This document shows positions 52,386 through 59,456 of a DNA stretch of 64,000 bases, piece by piece (position 1 is the first letter of the stretch; every line of letters starts with the position of its first letter). Origin of the DNA: Pseudomonas putida (GTDB lineage Bacteria > Pseudomonadota > Gammaproteobacteria > Pseudomonadales > Pseudomonadaceae). Under the pieces are notes generated by a model, which did no database searches, was not told the origin of the DNA, and saw nothing but the letters and a program-made list of their open reading frames with translations. Both the position numbers and the translations under genes were made by a program. Location: NCBI RefSeq assembly GCF_028682455.1, contig NZ_JANHLD010000003.1, positions 1,178,001-1,242,000 on the forward strand. The letters run 5' to 3'.

Positions 52386-53663
52386 ATGCGCTCACTGCGC
52401 CGGGTCGCGATCATTGGCGGCAATCGAATTCCCTTCGCTCGTTCCAACGGCGCCTACGCCACGGCCAGCAACCAGGCGATGCTCACGGCAGCCCTCGAAG
52501 GGCTGATCGAGCGATATGGCCTGCATGGCCTGCAGCTGGGCGAGGTGGCCGCCGGAGCGGTGCTCAAGCATTCACGGGACATGAACCTGACCCGCGAATG
52601 CGTGCTGGGCTCGCGCCTGTCGGCGCAGACCCCGGCCTACGACCTGCAGCAGGCCTGCGGCACGGGCCTTGAAACGGCGATACAGGTGGCCAACAAGATC
52701 GCCCTGGGACAGATCGACAGCGGTATTGCCGGTGGCGTCGATACCACCTCCGATGCGCCCATTGCGGTGAATGAAGGCTTGCGGCGGATTCTGCTCCAGG
52801 CCAACCGTGGCAAGACTACGGCCGACAAGCTCAAGGCCTTGCTCAAGCTGCGCCCGGGGCACCTCAAGCCCGAGCTGCCGCGCAATGGCGAGCCACGCAC
52901 GGGGCTGTCCATGGGGCAGCATTGCGAGTTGATGGCGCAGACCTGGCAGATCCCCCGACAGGATCAGGACGCCCTGGCCCTGCTCAGTCACCAGCGCATG
53001 GCAGCCGCCTATGCCGAAGGCTGGCATGACGATCTGCTCACGCCGTTCCTCGGCCTGACCCGCGACAACAACCTGCGCGCCGACCTGACCCTGGAGAAGC
53101 TCGCCAGCCTCAAGCCTGCCTTCGAGCGCAGCGAGAAAGGCACCCTGACCGCGGGCAACTCCACGCCGCTGACCGACGGCGCCTCGGTGGTATTGCTGGG
53201 CAGCGAAGACTGGGCACGCGAGCACAACCTTGAGGTGTTGGCGTACCTTGTCGATGGCAAAACCGCCGCGGTGGATTTCGTCAAAGGCCAGGAAGGGCTG
53301 CTGATGGCGCCGGCCTACGCAGTACCCCGCCTGCTGGCGCGCAATGGCCTGAGCCTGCAGGATTTTGACTACTACGAGATCCACGAAGCCTTCGCCGCCC
53401 AGGTGCTGTGCACCCTCAAGGCCTGGGAAGACCCCGACTACTGCCAGCGCAAGCTGGGCCTGAGCGAGCCGCTGGGGGCCATCGATCGCAGCAAGCTCAA
53501 CGTCAAGGGCAGCTCGTTGGCGGCCGGACATCCGTTCGCCGCCACCGGAGGGCGCATCCTGGCCAACCTGGCCAAGCTACTGGCCACGGCAGGCAAGGGC
53601 CGTGGCCTGATTTCCATCTGCGCCGCCGGCGGTCAGGGCGTAACGGCGATCATCGAGCGCTGA
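52386..53663 (+). CDS. Acetyl-CoA C-acyltransferase (thiolase, FadI-like)
   Basis: This 425-residue thiolase has the nucleophilic cysteine in LQQACGTGLETAIQVA, the YYEIHEAFAAQVLCTLKA motif, SSLAAGHPFAATGGRIL with the catalytic His, and the C-terminal ISICAAGGQGVTAIIE with the second cysteine. It could cleave or form 3-ketoacyl-CoA. It shares a promoter region with the divergent MaoC-FabG operon, suggesting one fatty-acid or polyhydroxyalkanoate-related module. AAAGAGGA precedes the ATG. Its end overlaps the transporter gene by 14 bases. Confidence 0.93.
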   Translation: MRSLRRVAIIGGNRIPFARSNGAYATASNQAMLTAALEGLIERYGLHGLQLGEVAAGAVLKHSRDMNLTRECVLGSRLSAQTPAYDLQQACGTGLETAIQVANKIALGQIDSGIAGGVDTTSDAPIAVNEGLRRILLQANRGKTTADKLKALLKLRPGHLKPELPRNGEPRTGLSMGQHCELMAQTWQIPRQDQDALALLSHQRMAAAYAEGWHDDLLTPFLGLTRDNNLRADLTLEKLASLKPAFERSEKGTLTAGNSTPLTDGASVVLLGSEDWAREHNLEVLAYLVDGKTAAVDFVKGQEGLLMAPAYAVPRLLARNGLSLQDFDYYEIHEAFAAQVLCTLKAWEDPDYCQRKLGLSEPLGAIDRSKLNVKGSSLAAGHPFAATGGRILANLAKLLATAGKGRGLISICAAGGQGVTAIIER

Positions 53664-54669
53664 CCAGCGTCGCTGCTTCGACCGGGGCCGGGCGATTGGC
53701 ATAGTGCTCGGCCATGATCGAGCAGACGATCAGCTGCAGTGGGTGGTAGATCATGATCGGCAGCAGGATCAAGCCCAGCCCCGGGTGCGCACCGAAAATC
53801 AGTGCGGCCATCGGCGCACCGGCGGCCAGGGACTTCTTGCTGGCGCAGAACACCGCCGCCACTTCGTCGGCGGGGCTCAAATGCAGGGCCCGTGCGGTGC
53901 GGGTGGTCATCCACAGGATCACGGCCAGCAGCGAGGCGCTGCCCAGCAGGGCGGTGAGCAGCACAGCGTTGCCTTGCTGGTGCCACATGCCGGACACCAT
54001 CGAGTTGCAGAACGCGGCATACACCAGCAGCAGAATCACCAGCTTGTCCATCACGTTGGTGTAGCGCTTGTGCCGGGCGAAGAAGCGGCCCAGCCACGGG
54101 CGCAGCAGCTGGCCGAGCAAGAGCGGCACCAGCAGCAGTACGCAGAGGTCGAGCAGGGTAGCCCCCAGGTCGATGCCGCCGCTGCCGGTGCCTACCACCA
54201 GGCTGACCAGCCAGGGGGTGATGAAGATGCCGAGGACGCTGGACAAGCTGGCGTTGAGAATCGCCGCCGGCACATTGCCGCCTGCACTGCCCGTCAGGGC
54301 CACAGAGGACGAGATGGTCGAGGGCAGGGCGCACAGGTAGAAAAAGCCCAGCATCAAAAGCGCCGGCACCTGGTTGCCGAGCACGGTGTCTGCCAGCCAC
54401 CAGATCAGCGGAAAGACCACGAAGGTAAAGCCCTGAACCATCAGGTGCAGGCGCCCGTTCTTGAGACCATGGCGGATCTGTTCGCTGGACAGGTTGATGC
54501 CGTGCAGGAAGAACACCAGGAACACGCCGATGTTGATCACGTATTCGGCATGCATCGTGCCGCCGCTGCTGCCGAACTTCGGGAACAGCCAGGCCAGGAA
54601 GGTGGCGAGGAACATGCCGCAGAGGAACCAGTCGGTCACCACGCGTTTGAGGTGCTTGAGCGCTTGCAT
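53650..54669 (-). CDS. SBF-like bile acid:sodium symporter family protein (YfeH type)
   Basis: This 339-residue protein has about ten hydrophobic helices. The family cues are GVFLVFFLHGINLSSEQIRH, the crossover region LCALPSTISSSVALTGSAGG and NVPAAILNASLSSVLGIF. It belongs to the SBF-like (YfeH/PF13593) subgroup; the substrate is unknown and need not be a bile acid. It is divergent from the AraC regulator, which may control it. Confidence 0.9.
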   Translation of the reverse strand: MQALKHLKRVVTDWFLCGMFLATFLAWLFPKFGSSGGTMHAEYVINIGVFLVFFLHGINLSSEQIRHGLKNGRLHLMVQGFTFVVFPLIWWLADTVLGNQVPALLMLGFFYLCALPSTISSSVALTGSAGGNVPAAILNASLSSVLGIFITPWLVSLVVGTGSGGIDLGATLLDLCVLLLVPLLLGQLLRPWLGRFFARHKRYTNVMDKLVILLLVYAAFCNSMVSGMWHQQGNAVLLTALLGSASLLAVILWMTTRTARALHLSPADEVAAVFCASKKSLAAGAPMAALIFGAHPGLGLILLPIMIYHPLQLIVCSIMAEHYANRPAPVEAATLVSAR

Positions 54670-54756
54670 GGGCGGGCCTTCGAATCATTTTGTAATCAAT
54701 GAGGCAAGAGGCTACGCTGCGCTGAACGATGCCGTCTTGCGACATAAGGCCAAGCG

Positions 54757-55545
54757 ATGCCGACAAACGGACAAAAACAGCACCCTCGTCCGATTCCTGC
54801 CCTGGAGCGCTTGCCCAGGCCTGTGTATGCACGGGCCGAAAGTCTGAGCGCCGGTTCCTGGACCACGCGCCACCGGCATGACTGGGTGCAGTTTTCGTAC
54901 GCGATCAGCGGGGTGCTCGGCGTACGCACCGCCGAGGGCAGTTATTTTGCCCCGCCACAGTGGGGAGTGTGGATTCCGGCCGGCGTCGAGCATGAGGTAG
55001 AAACCTCGATGCGGGCCGAAATGCGCAGCCTGTATGTTCAGCGCGACGCGTGTCCCTGGGCCGCGGAGCAGTGCCGGGTACTGGAAGTCACCCCGCTTGC
55101 TCGCGAACTGATCAAGCAGTTCTGCCTGCTGCCGGTGGCCTATCCCGAGGGCGACAGCGCCGAGGCGCGGCTGGTGGGGGTATTGCTCGATCAGTTGCAG
55201 GCCCTGCCGCAAGTGGGGTTTTCTTTGCCACTGCCGCAAAACCCGCGCTTGCTGGCGCTGTGCAATCAATTGCTCGAGCACCCCGAACACGGGCAAACCC
55301 TCGGCCAGTGGGCGCAGCACCTCAATACTTCGGAAAAGACCCTGATGCGGCTGTTCCAGCGTGAAACCGGCTTGAGCTTCCGGGGCTGGCGCCAACGCAT
55401 GCGACTGTTGTCGTCGCTGACGGCCCTCGAAGCGGGGCAGAGCGTCACCGACGCTGCGCTGGGTTGCGGCTATGACTCGACATCGGCCTATATCGCCGCC
55501 TTCAAGGGCCTTTTTGGCATGACCCCCGGAGGCCTGCGCCTGTGA
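54757..55545 (+). CDS. AraC family transcriptional regulator
   Basis: This 262-residue regulator has an N-terminal cupin-like sensing domain (HRHDWVQFSYAISGVLGVRT; WIPAGVEHEVE) and two C-terminal helix-turn-helix units (LGQWAQHLNTSEKTLMRLFQ; VTDAALGCGYDSTSAYIAAF then GMTPG). It is divergent from the SBF-type transporter by 87 bp and probably controls it, which is inference from position. Confidence 0.92.
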   Translation: MPTNGQKQHPRPIPALERLPRPVYARAESLSAGSWTTRHRHDWVQFSYAISGVLGVRTAEGSYFAPPQWGVWIPAGVEHEVETSMRAEMRSLYVQRDACPWAAEQCRVLEVTPLARELIKQFCLLPVAYPEGDSAEARLVGVLLDQLQALPQVGFSLPLPQNPRLLALCNQLLEHPEHGQTLGQWAQHLNTSEKTLMRLFQRETGLSFRGWRQRMRLLSSLTALEAGQSVTDAALGCGYDSTSAYIAAFKGLFGMTPGGLRL

Positions 55546-55727
55546 AGGGCAACGAATTCCAAGGATTTTTGTGAACGTTTGTGCACCCGGAGTTACAAAA
55601 ACAATGGCAAGTCGGACGGTTTGTCGATACAACGCAGAGCGGTCTTGATACAGCGACAATCCGGTGCAGTACCGGTGACCTACAAAAATCCATGTGTCTG
55701 GCAGAACAGGACCCCCGACAAAAGCCG

Positions 55728-56621
55728 ATGAAGACTCCAAAACGTATTGAACCACTGGTTGAAGATGGACTGGTCGACGAAGTATTGCGACCACTGATGA
55801 GTGGCAAGGAGGCCGCTGTGTACGTGGTGCGCTGCGGTCTGGAACTGCGTTGTGCCAAGGTCTACAAAGAGGCCAACAAACGCAGCTTCCGCCAGGCCGC
55901 CGAATACCAGGAAGGGCGCAAGGTTCGCAATAGCCGCCAGGCCCGGGCCATGGCCAAGGGCTCCAAGTACGGTAAAAAAGAGGCCGAAGACGCCTGGCAG
56001 AATGCCGAGGTGGCCGCCCTGTTCCGCCTGGCCAATGCCGGTGTACGGGTACCCCGGCCCTATGACTTCCTCGACGGTGTACTGCTGATGGAGCTGGTGG
56101 CCGACGAATACGGCGATGCCGCGCCGCGGCTCAACGATGTACACCTGGAGCCGGACCAGGCGCGCGAGTACCACGCCTTTGTGATCCGCCAGATCGTGCT
56201 GATGCTCTGCACCGGCCTGGTACATGGCGACCTGTCGGAATTCAACGTGCTGTTGGGCCCGGACGGCCCGGTGATCATCGACCTGCCCCAGGCGGTGGAT
56301 GCGGCAGGCAACAACCACGCCTTCAGCATGCTCGAGCGCGATGTCGGCAACATGGCGGCCTATTTCGGTCGCTTCGCCCCGGAGCTCAAGCAAACCCGCT
56401 TTGCCCGGGAAATGTGGGCCCTGTATCAGGCCGGCGAGTTGCTGCCGGAGACTGAACTGACCGGCCAGTACAAGGACGACGAGCACACTGCCGATGTCGA
56501 CGGGGTCATGCGCGAGATCGACGCCGCCCGTATCGACGAAGCCCGCCGGCGTGCCGCCAGGGACGACGCCGAACGGGGTTCGAGCAAGGACGAAGAGCCC
56601 GCGCCGCCCTGGATGCAGTGA
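55728..56621 (+). CDS. RIO1-type serine kinase
   Basis: This 297-residue protein has a RIO kinase fold: nucleotide-binding region LMSGKEAAVYVVRCGLELRC and AKVYKE, catalytic loop LVHGDLSEFNVLL with the active Asp and Asn, and metal-binding VIIDLPQAVDAAGNNHA. RIO1 kinases act in ribosome maturation in eukaryotes and archaea; bacterial members are less studied. ATG at 55728 (MKTPKRIEPLVEDG) is chosen because the extra upstream frame has no clear ribosome-binding site. A 182-bp gap to the AraC gene has no recognised feature. Confidence 0.88.
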   Translation: MKTPKRIEPLVEDGLVDEVLRPLMSGKEAAVYVVRCGLELRCAKVYKEANKRSFRQAAEYQEGRKVRNSRQARAMAKGSKYGKKEAEDAWQNAEVAALFRLANAGVRVPRPYDFLDGVLLMELVADEYGDAAPRLNDVHLEPDQAREYHAFVIRQIVLMLCTGLVHGDLSEFNVLLGPDGPVIIDLPQAVDAAGNNHAFSMLERDVGNMAAYFGRFAPELKQTRFAREMWALYQAGELLPETELTGQYKDDEHTADVDGVMREIDAARIDEARRRAARDDAERGSSKDEEPAPPWMQ

Positions 56622-56625
56622 TGCG

Positions 56626-57030
56626 TCAGTGACAGCAACTGGCGCCGGCTGCCAGGTCCTTGAGGATCGGGCAGTCGGGGCGGTCGTCGCCCTGGCAGTG
56701 GGCGACCAGCTCGCTCAAGGTATCGCGCAGGCTCACCAGTTCTTCGATACGCCGGTTCAAGTCGTCGATGTGCTGGCTGGCCAGGGCCTTGACGTCGGCA
56801 CTGGCGCGCTGGCGGTCCTGCCACAGGGTCAGCAGCCGGGCCACCTCCTCCAGCGAAAACCCCAGGTCACGCGAACGCTTGATGAACGCCAGGCTGTGCA
56901 GGTCGTCCTGCGAGTACAGGCGATAGCCACTGTCGCTGCGCAGGGCCGGCTTGAGCAGGCCGATGGACTCGTAGTAGCGGATCATCTTGGCGCTCAACCC
57001 GGAACGGCGAGCAGCTTGTCCGATATTCAT
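56626..57030 (-). CDS. cueR: Copper-responsive MerR regulator CueR
   Basis: This 134-residue activator has the MerR helix-turn-helix MNIGQAARRSGLSAKMIRYY, the wing YRLYSQDDL, a long dimer helix and the metal-binding loop CQGDDRPDC. Its two cysteines are eight apart as in CueR Cys112/Cys120, and the C-terminal CCH is also typical. It senses Cu(I) with high affinity. Its ATG overlaps the stop of a 25-codon reading frame (ATGA) that is driven by a CueR-type promoter at 57131-57161, so it should be autoregulated by copper. Confidence 0.95.
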   Translation of the reverse strand: MNIGQAARRSGLSAKMIRYYESIGLLKPALRSDSGYRLYSQDDLHSLAFIKRSRDLGFSLEEVARLLTLWQDRQRASADVKALASQHIDDLNRRIEELVSLRDTLSELVAHCQGDDRPDCPILKDLAAGASCCH

Positions 57031-57104
57031 GAGGCATCGTCCTGTCGTGGGGTTTCGGGTTTCCAGGCCTTGAGCGGCAGAGCGTACGTGGTAGATGCAG
57101 ACAT
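57027..57104 (-). pseudogene. copA: Probable internal-deletion remnant of copA (25 codons)
   Basis: A short frame MSASTTYALPLKAWKPETPR then QDDAS sits where the copper ATPase gene copA would be expected, between a CueR promoter and cueR. A perfect AAGGAGG lies 7 bases before its ATG, and its stop overlaps the cueR start. MSASTTYALP recalls the head of Pseudomonas CopA (before the GMTCASC motif) and ALxLKAWKPE recalls its tail (NALRLK plus WKP). No metal-binding CxxC, DKTGT or CPC motif remains, so no pump is made here. The alternative is a native leader peptide for cueR. The CopA comparison is from memory. Confidence 0.6.
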
Positions 57105-57130
57105 TGGCACTCCTCCTTGGACGGGCCACC

Positions 57131-57161
57131 AGCATCAACCTTGCCATGCAGGTAAGGTCAA
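57131..57161 (-). promoter_or_regulatory. CueR-type promoter and operator for the copA remnant and cueR
   Basis: The half-sites ACCTTGCC (57138-57145) and GGTAAGGT (57151-57158) form a 21-bp dyad matching the CueR box. On the minus strand the -35 TTGACC (57161-57156) and -10 GATGCT (57136-57131) are separated by 19 bases, the over-long spacer that MerR-family activators correct by twisting the DNA. The -35 overlaps the stop codon of the next gene upstream. Confidence 0.85.
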
Positions 57162-57544
57162 TAGCCCAGGCCGGCTCTTATCAACGTGAGGCCATTCTGA
57201 TCGACAGCAATGCGGTATTTGTTGATCTGGCCGGCTGCCAGCTTCAAGTGGGTGCTGCGCTGGTTCTCGATCCCGGGCTGGCAACCCGGCACTTGCCCAG
57301 GCAAGTAGCGCAGGCGCACGTCGAGCTCGCCTGCCGGCAGGTTGAACGAGGTCGACTGCTCCTGGAACAGCCGGCCCGCCAGTTGATCATTGATGTACAC
57401 GCCGATCTCGCACGATGTCGCTACTTCGAGGCGTTCGCGCGAGATGATCAGAATGCTGTAGTCGCTCGGCCCTGCGGCGCCAGCCTGTGGAAGCAGACCG
57501 ACAATACCCAACAGGCCAAAAAGGCCGAAAGCTGCCCTGCGCAT
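57158..57544 (-). CDS. Secreted protein of unknown function in the copper island
   Basis: This 128-residue protein has a signal peptide (MRRAAFGLFGLLGIVGLLPQ, cleaved near AGA/A) and a mature beta-rich domain with two cysteines (ATSCEIGVY and VPGCQPG). The mature part (INDQLAGRLFQEQSTSFNLP) looks like a small beta-sandwich of the DUF2846 kind, but I am not certain. ATG at 57544 has GGAG nine bases upstream; an ATG at 57562 is possible. Its stop lies inside the CueR promoter. Position between cueR and copZ suggests, but does not prove, a copper-related role. Confidence 0.7.
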   Translation of the reverse strand: MRRAAFGLFGLLGIVGLLPQAGAAGPSDYSILIISRERLEVATSCEIGVYINDQLAGRLFQEQSTSFNLPAGELDVRLRYLPGQVPGCQPGIENQRSTHLKLAAGQINKYRIAVDQNGLTLIRAGLGY

Positions 57545-57632
57545 GAAATGAAACTCCTGCATCGTCAATCGTCAGGCTCGCAGCTTGGCCGACACGGTGA
57601 ATGATTTCCAGCCCGGCAGCGTGACGAAAGTC

Positions 57633-57663
57633 TTGACCTTGTCCCGATGGCAAGCTTGAAACT
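57633..57663 (+). promoter_or_regulatory. CueR-type promoter and operator for copZ
   Basis: The dyad halves ACCTTGTC (57636-57643) and GGCAAGCT (57649-57656) lie between a -35 TTGACC (57633-57638) and a -10 GAAACT (57658-57663) with a 19-base spacer, the same arrangement as the copA/cueR promoter. The copZ start codon is 29 bases further on. Confidence 0.82.
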
Positions 57664-57691
57664 GCGCTCAAATCCACAGGAGGCAATCACC

Positions 57692-57889
57692 ATGCAAGTG
57701 TTCAACGTTCAAGGAATGACCTGCGGCCATTGCGTCAAGGCCGTGACCCGTGCTGTTCAGGCCCAGGATGAAGCAGCCATTGTCGAAGTCGATCTGGCCC
57801 AGAAGCAGGTCAAGGTACAGAGCTCGCTGCAAGCCCCGCAGATTCTTGAACTGATCCGCGAAGAGGGCTATCAGGCCGAAGCGGTCTGA
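57692..57889 (+). CDS. copZ: Copper chaperone CopZ
   Basis: This 65-residue cytoplasmic Cu(I) carrier is a single heavy-metal-associated domain: MQVFNVQGMTCGHCVKAVTR with the CxxC ligand pair, and the C-terminal ILELIREEGYQAE. AGGAGG stands before the ATG at 57692. It is driven by its own CueR-type promoter. CopZ normally hands copper to CopA, which is missing from this locus. Confidence 0.94.
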   Translation: MQVFNVQGMTCGHCVKAVTRAVQAQDEAAIVEVDLAQKQVKVQSSLQAPQILELIREEGYQAEAV

Positions 57890-57896
57890 CCCCGAT

Positions 57897-57930
57897 GGCC
57901 CGCGCCGAGATCAAGATTCATGCGCGGGCC
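57897..57930. repeat. Hairpin after copZ
   Basis: Perfect 9-bp arms GGCCCGCGC/GCGCGGGCC around a 16-base loop, 7 bases beyond the copZ stop. No T-run follows, so it is a possible but weak terminator. Confidence 0.4.
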
Positions 57931-58001
57931 CAACTCTTCGCAGCGCAACCCCGGAAGGACGGTTAGACTAGCAGACTTGCTTAGCCTGCTATGGATTTCC
58001 G

Positions 58002-59183
58002 ATGAACCTGCGAACCATCCTGATTCTGGGCGCCCTCAGTGCGTTCGGGCCCCTGGCGATCGACTTCTACTTGCCAGGCTTCCCGGCCATGGCGCTGGCG
58101 TTCGGTACCGACGAAAAACACATCCAGACCACCCTGGCAGCCTATTTTCTGGGCCTGTCGATCGGCCAGTTGGCGTATGGTCCGGTGGCCGACCGTTTCG
58201 GTCGCAGGATTCCGCTGCTGGTCGGTGTGACGCTGTTTACGTTGGCGTCCGTGGCCTGCGCCTTTGCCCCCAACCTTGATGCACTGATCGTCGCGCGCTT
58301 TGTCCAGGCCCTTGGCGGCTGCGCGGGGATGGTGTTGTCGCGGGCGATTGTCAGCGACAAATGCGATGCGGTGGCATCGGCCAAGGTGTTTTCCCAGTTG
58401 ATGCTGGTGATGGGTCTGGCACCGATCCTGGCGCCGATGCTCGGCGGGGTGATGGTCAATCTGTACGGCTGGCAGTCGATCTTCCTCGCCCTGACTGTGT
58501 TCAGTGCGCTGTGCACCCTGGCGGTCGCCATGGGCCTGCCGGAGAGCCTGCCGGCCAATCAGCCGCGCCAGCCGCTTTCGGGTGCGCTGCGCCAGTATGG
58601 ACGCCTGCTCAAGGACCGGATCTTCCTCGGGCATGCCCTGACCGGGGGCATCGCCATTGCCGGGATGTTTGCCTACATCGCCGGCTCACCGTTTGTCTTC
58701 ATCAAGCTCTATGGCGTGCCCGCCGAGCACTACGGCTGGCTGTTCGGCAGCAACGCTGCGGGCTTCATCCTGGTGGCGCAGGTCAATGCGCGGCTGCTGG
58801 CCAAGCGCGGGCCGGCGTTCCTGCTGGCACGCACGGTGTGGGTCTACCTGGGGGCGGGGCTGTCGCTACTGGCGGTCACGGCGCTGCATCCGGCGGCGCT
58901 CTGGCCGTTGCTGATTCCGCTGTTCGTTTGTGTGGCGAGCCTGGGTTGCATCATTCCCAATGCCTCGGCCTGTGCGATGAGCGGGCAAGGCGCACGCGCC
59001 GGGAGCGCCTCGGCGTTGCTCGGTTGCATACAGTTCAGCGTTGCCGCCGGGGCGGCGGCCTTGGTGGGGGTGCTGCACGATGGCAGCGCAGTGCCGATGG
59101 CGCTGGTCATCAGCCTGTGTGGCCTGGCAGCGTGCGCAGTGGCCATGGCCACGCGTCGCTTGCAGCTCAGCCGGCCTGTTTGA
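58002..59183 (+). CDS. Bcr/CflA family multidrug efflux MFS transporter
   Basis: This 393-residue protein has twelve predicted membrane helices. It shows the Bcr/CflA opening (LGALSAFGPLAIDFYLPGFP), MFS motif A as YGPVADRFGRRIPLL, and RFVQALGGCAGMVLSRAIV with motif C-like MLVMGLAPILAPMLGG. It is likely a proton-driven exporter of drugs such as sulfonamide or bicyclomycin, but the substrate is not told by sequence. It overlaps the small downstream gene by 17 bases in convergent direction. Confidence 0.92.
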   Translation: MNLRTILILGALSAFGPLAIDFYLPGFPAMALAFGTDEKHIQTTLAAYFLGLSIGQLAYGPVADRFGRRIPLLVGVTLFTLASVACAFAPNLDALIVARFVQALGGCAGMVLSRAIVSDKCDAVASAKVFSQLMLVMGLAPILAPMLGGVMVNLYGWQSIFLALTVFSALCTLAVAMGLPESLPANQPRQPLSGALRQYGRLLKDRIFLGHALTGGIAIAGMFAYIAGSPFVFIKLYGVPAEHYGWLFGSNAAGFILVAQVNARLLAKRGPAFLLARTVWVYLGAGLSLLAVTALHPAALWPLLIPLFVCVASLGCIIPNASACAMSGQGARAGSASALLGCIQFSVAAGAAALVGVLHDGSAVPMALVISLCGLAACAVAMATRRLQLSRPV

Positions 59184-59331
59184 GTGGGTGCGGTGCCTGC
59201 AGGCGGGCTTGCAGGGTGCTGACGAAGGCGCGGGCTTCGGCCTCGCTGCGAAAACTCACCACATGCTGGTCGAGTCGAACCTGCCACGGGCAGCCTGGTT
59301 TCTGGGCTGATGCACTGACTTGAATAATCAT
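59167..59331 (-). CDS. Small conserved-looking protein, function unknown
   Basis: This 54-residue protein (begins MIIQVSASAQKPGCPWQVRL, then DQHVVSFRSEAEARAFVSTL) looks like one beta-beta-alpha unit with an Arg/Gln-rich tail. ATG at 59331 is the likely start. It lies between convergent and codirectional genes, and its 3' end overlaps the MFS gene. I do not recognise the family. Codon use and a folded-looking composition support a real gene, though it could be spurious. Confidence 0.55.
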   Translation of the reverse strand: MIIQVSASAQKPGCPWQVRLDQHVVSFRSEAEARAFVSTLQARLQAPHPLKQAG

Positions 59332-59400
59332 CGCTGCATACCTGCGGTTGGCGTTGGCTGAAGAATTGTAGCGCTGCCTGCTTGCAGGGGAATGACCTGC

Positions 59401-59450
59401 GTCAGTTGTCGGACTGACGGTCACGCCCACCCCGGCTCCGGGGTGGGCGT
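59401..59450 (-). terminator. Two tandem hairpins after the oxidoreductase gene
   Basis: A perfect 12-bp GC stem CGCCCACCCCGG/CCGGGGTGGGCG (59425-59450) lies 6 bases beyond the oxidoreductase stop and is followed by a second hairpin CGTCAGT/ACTGACG (59401-59420). There is no long T-run, but the pair is a likely transcription end. Confidence 0.6.
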
Positions 59451-59456
59451 TCTGTT

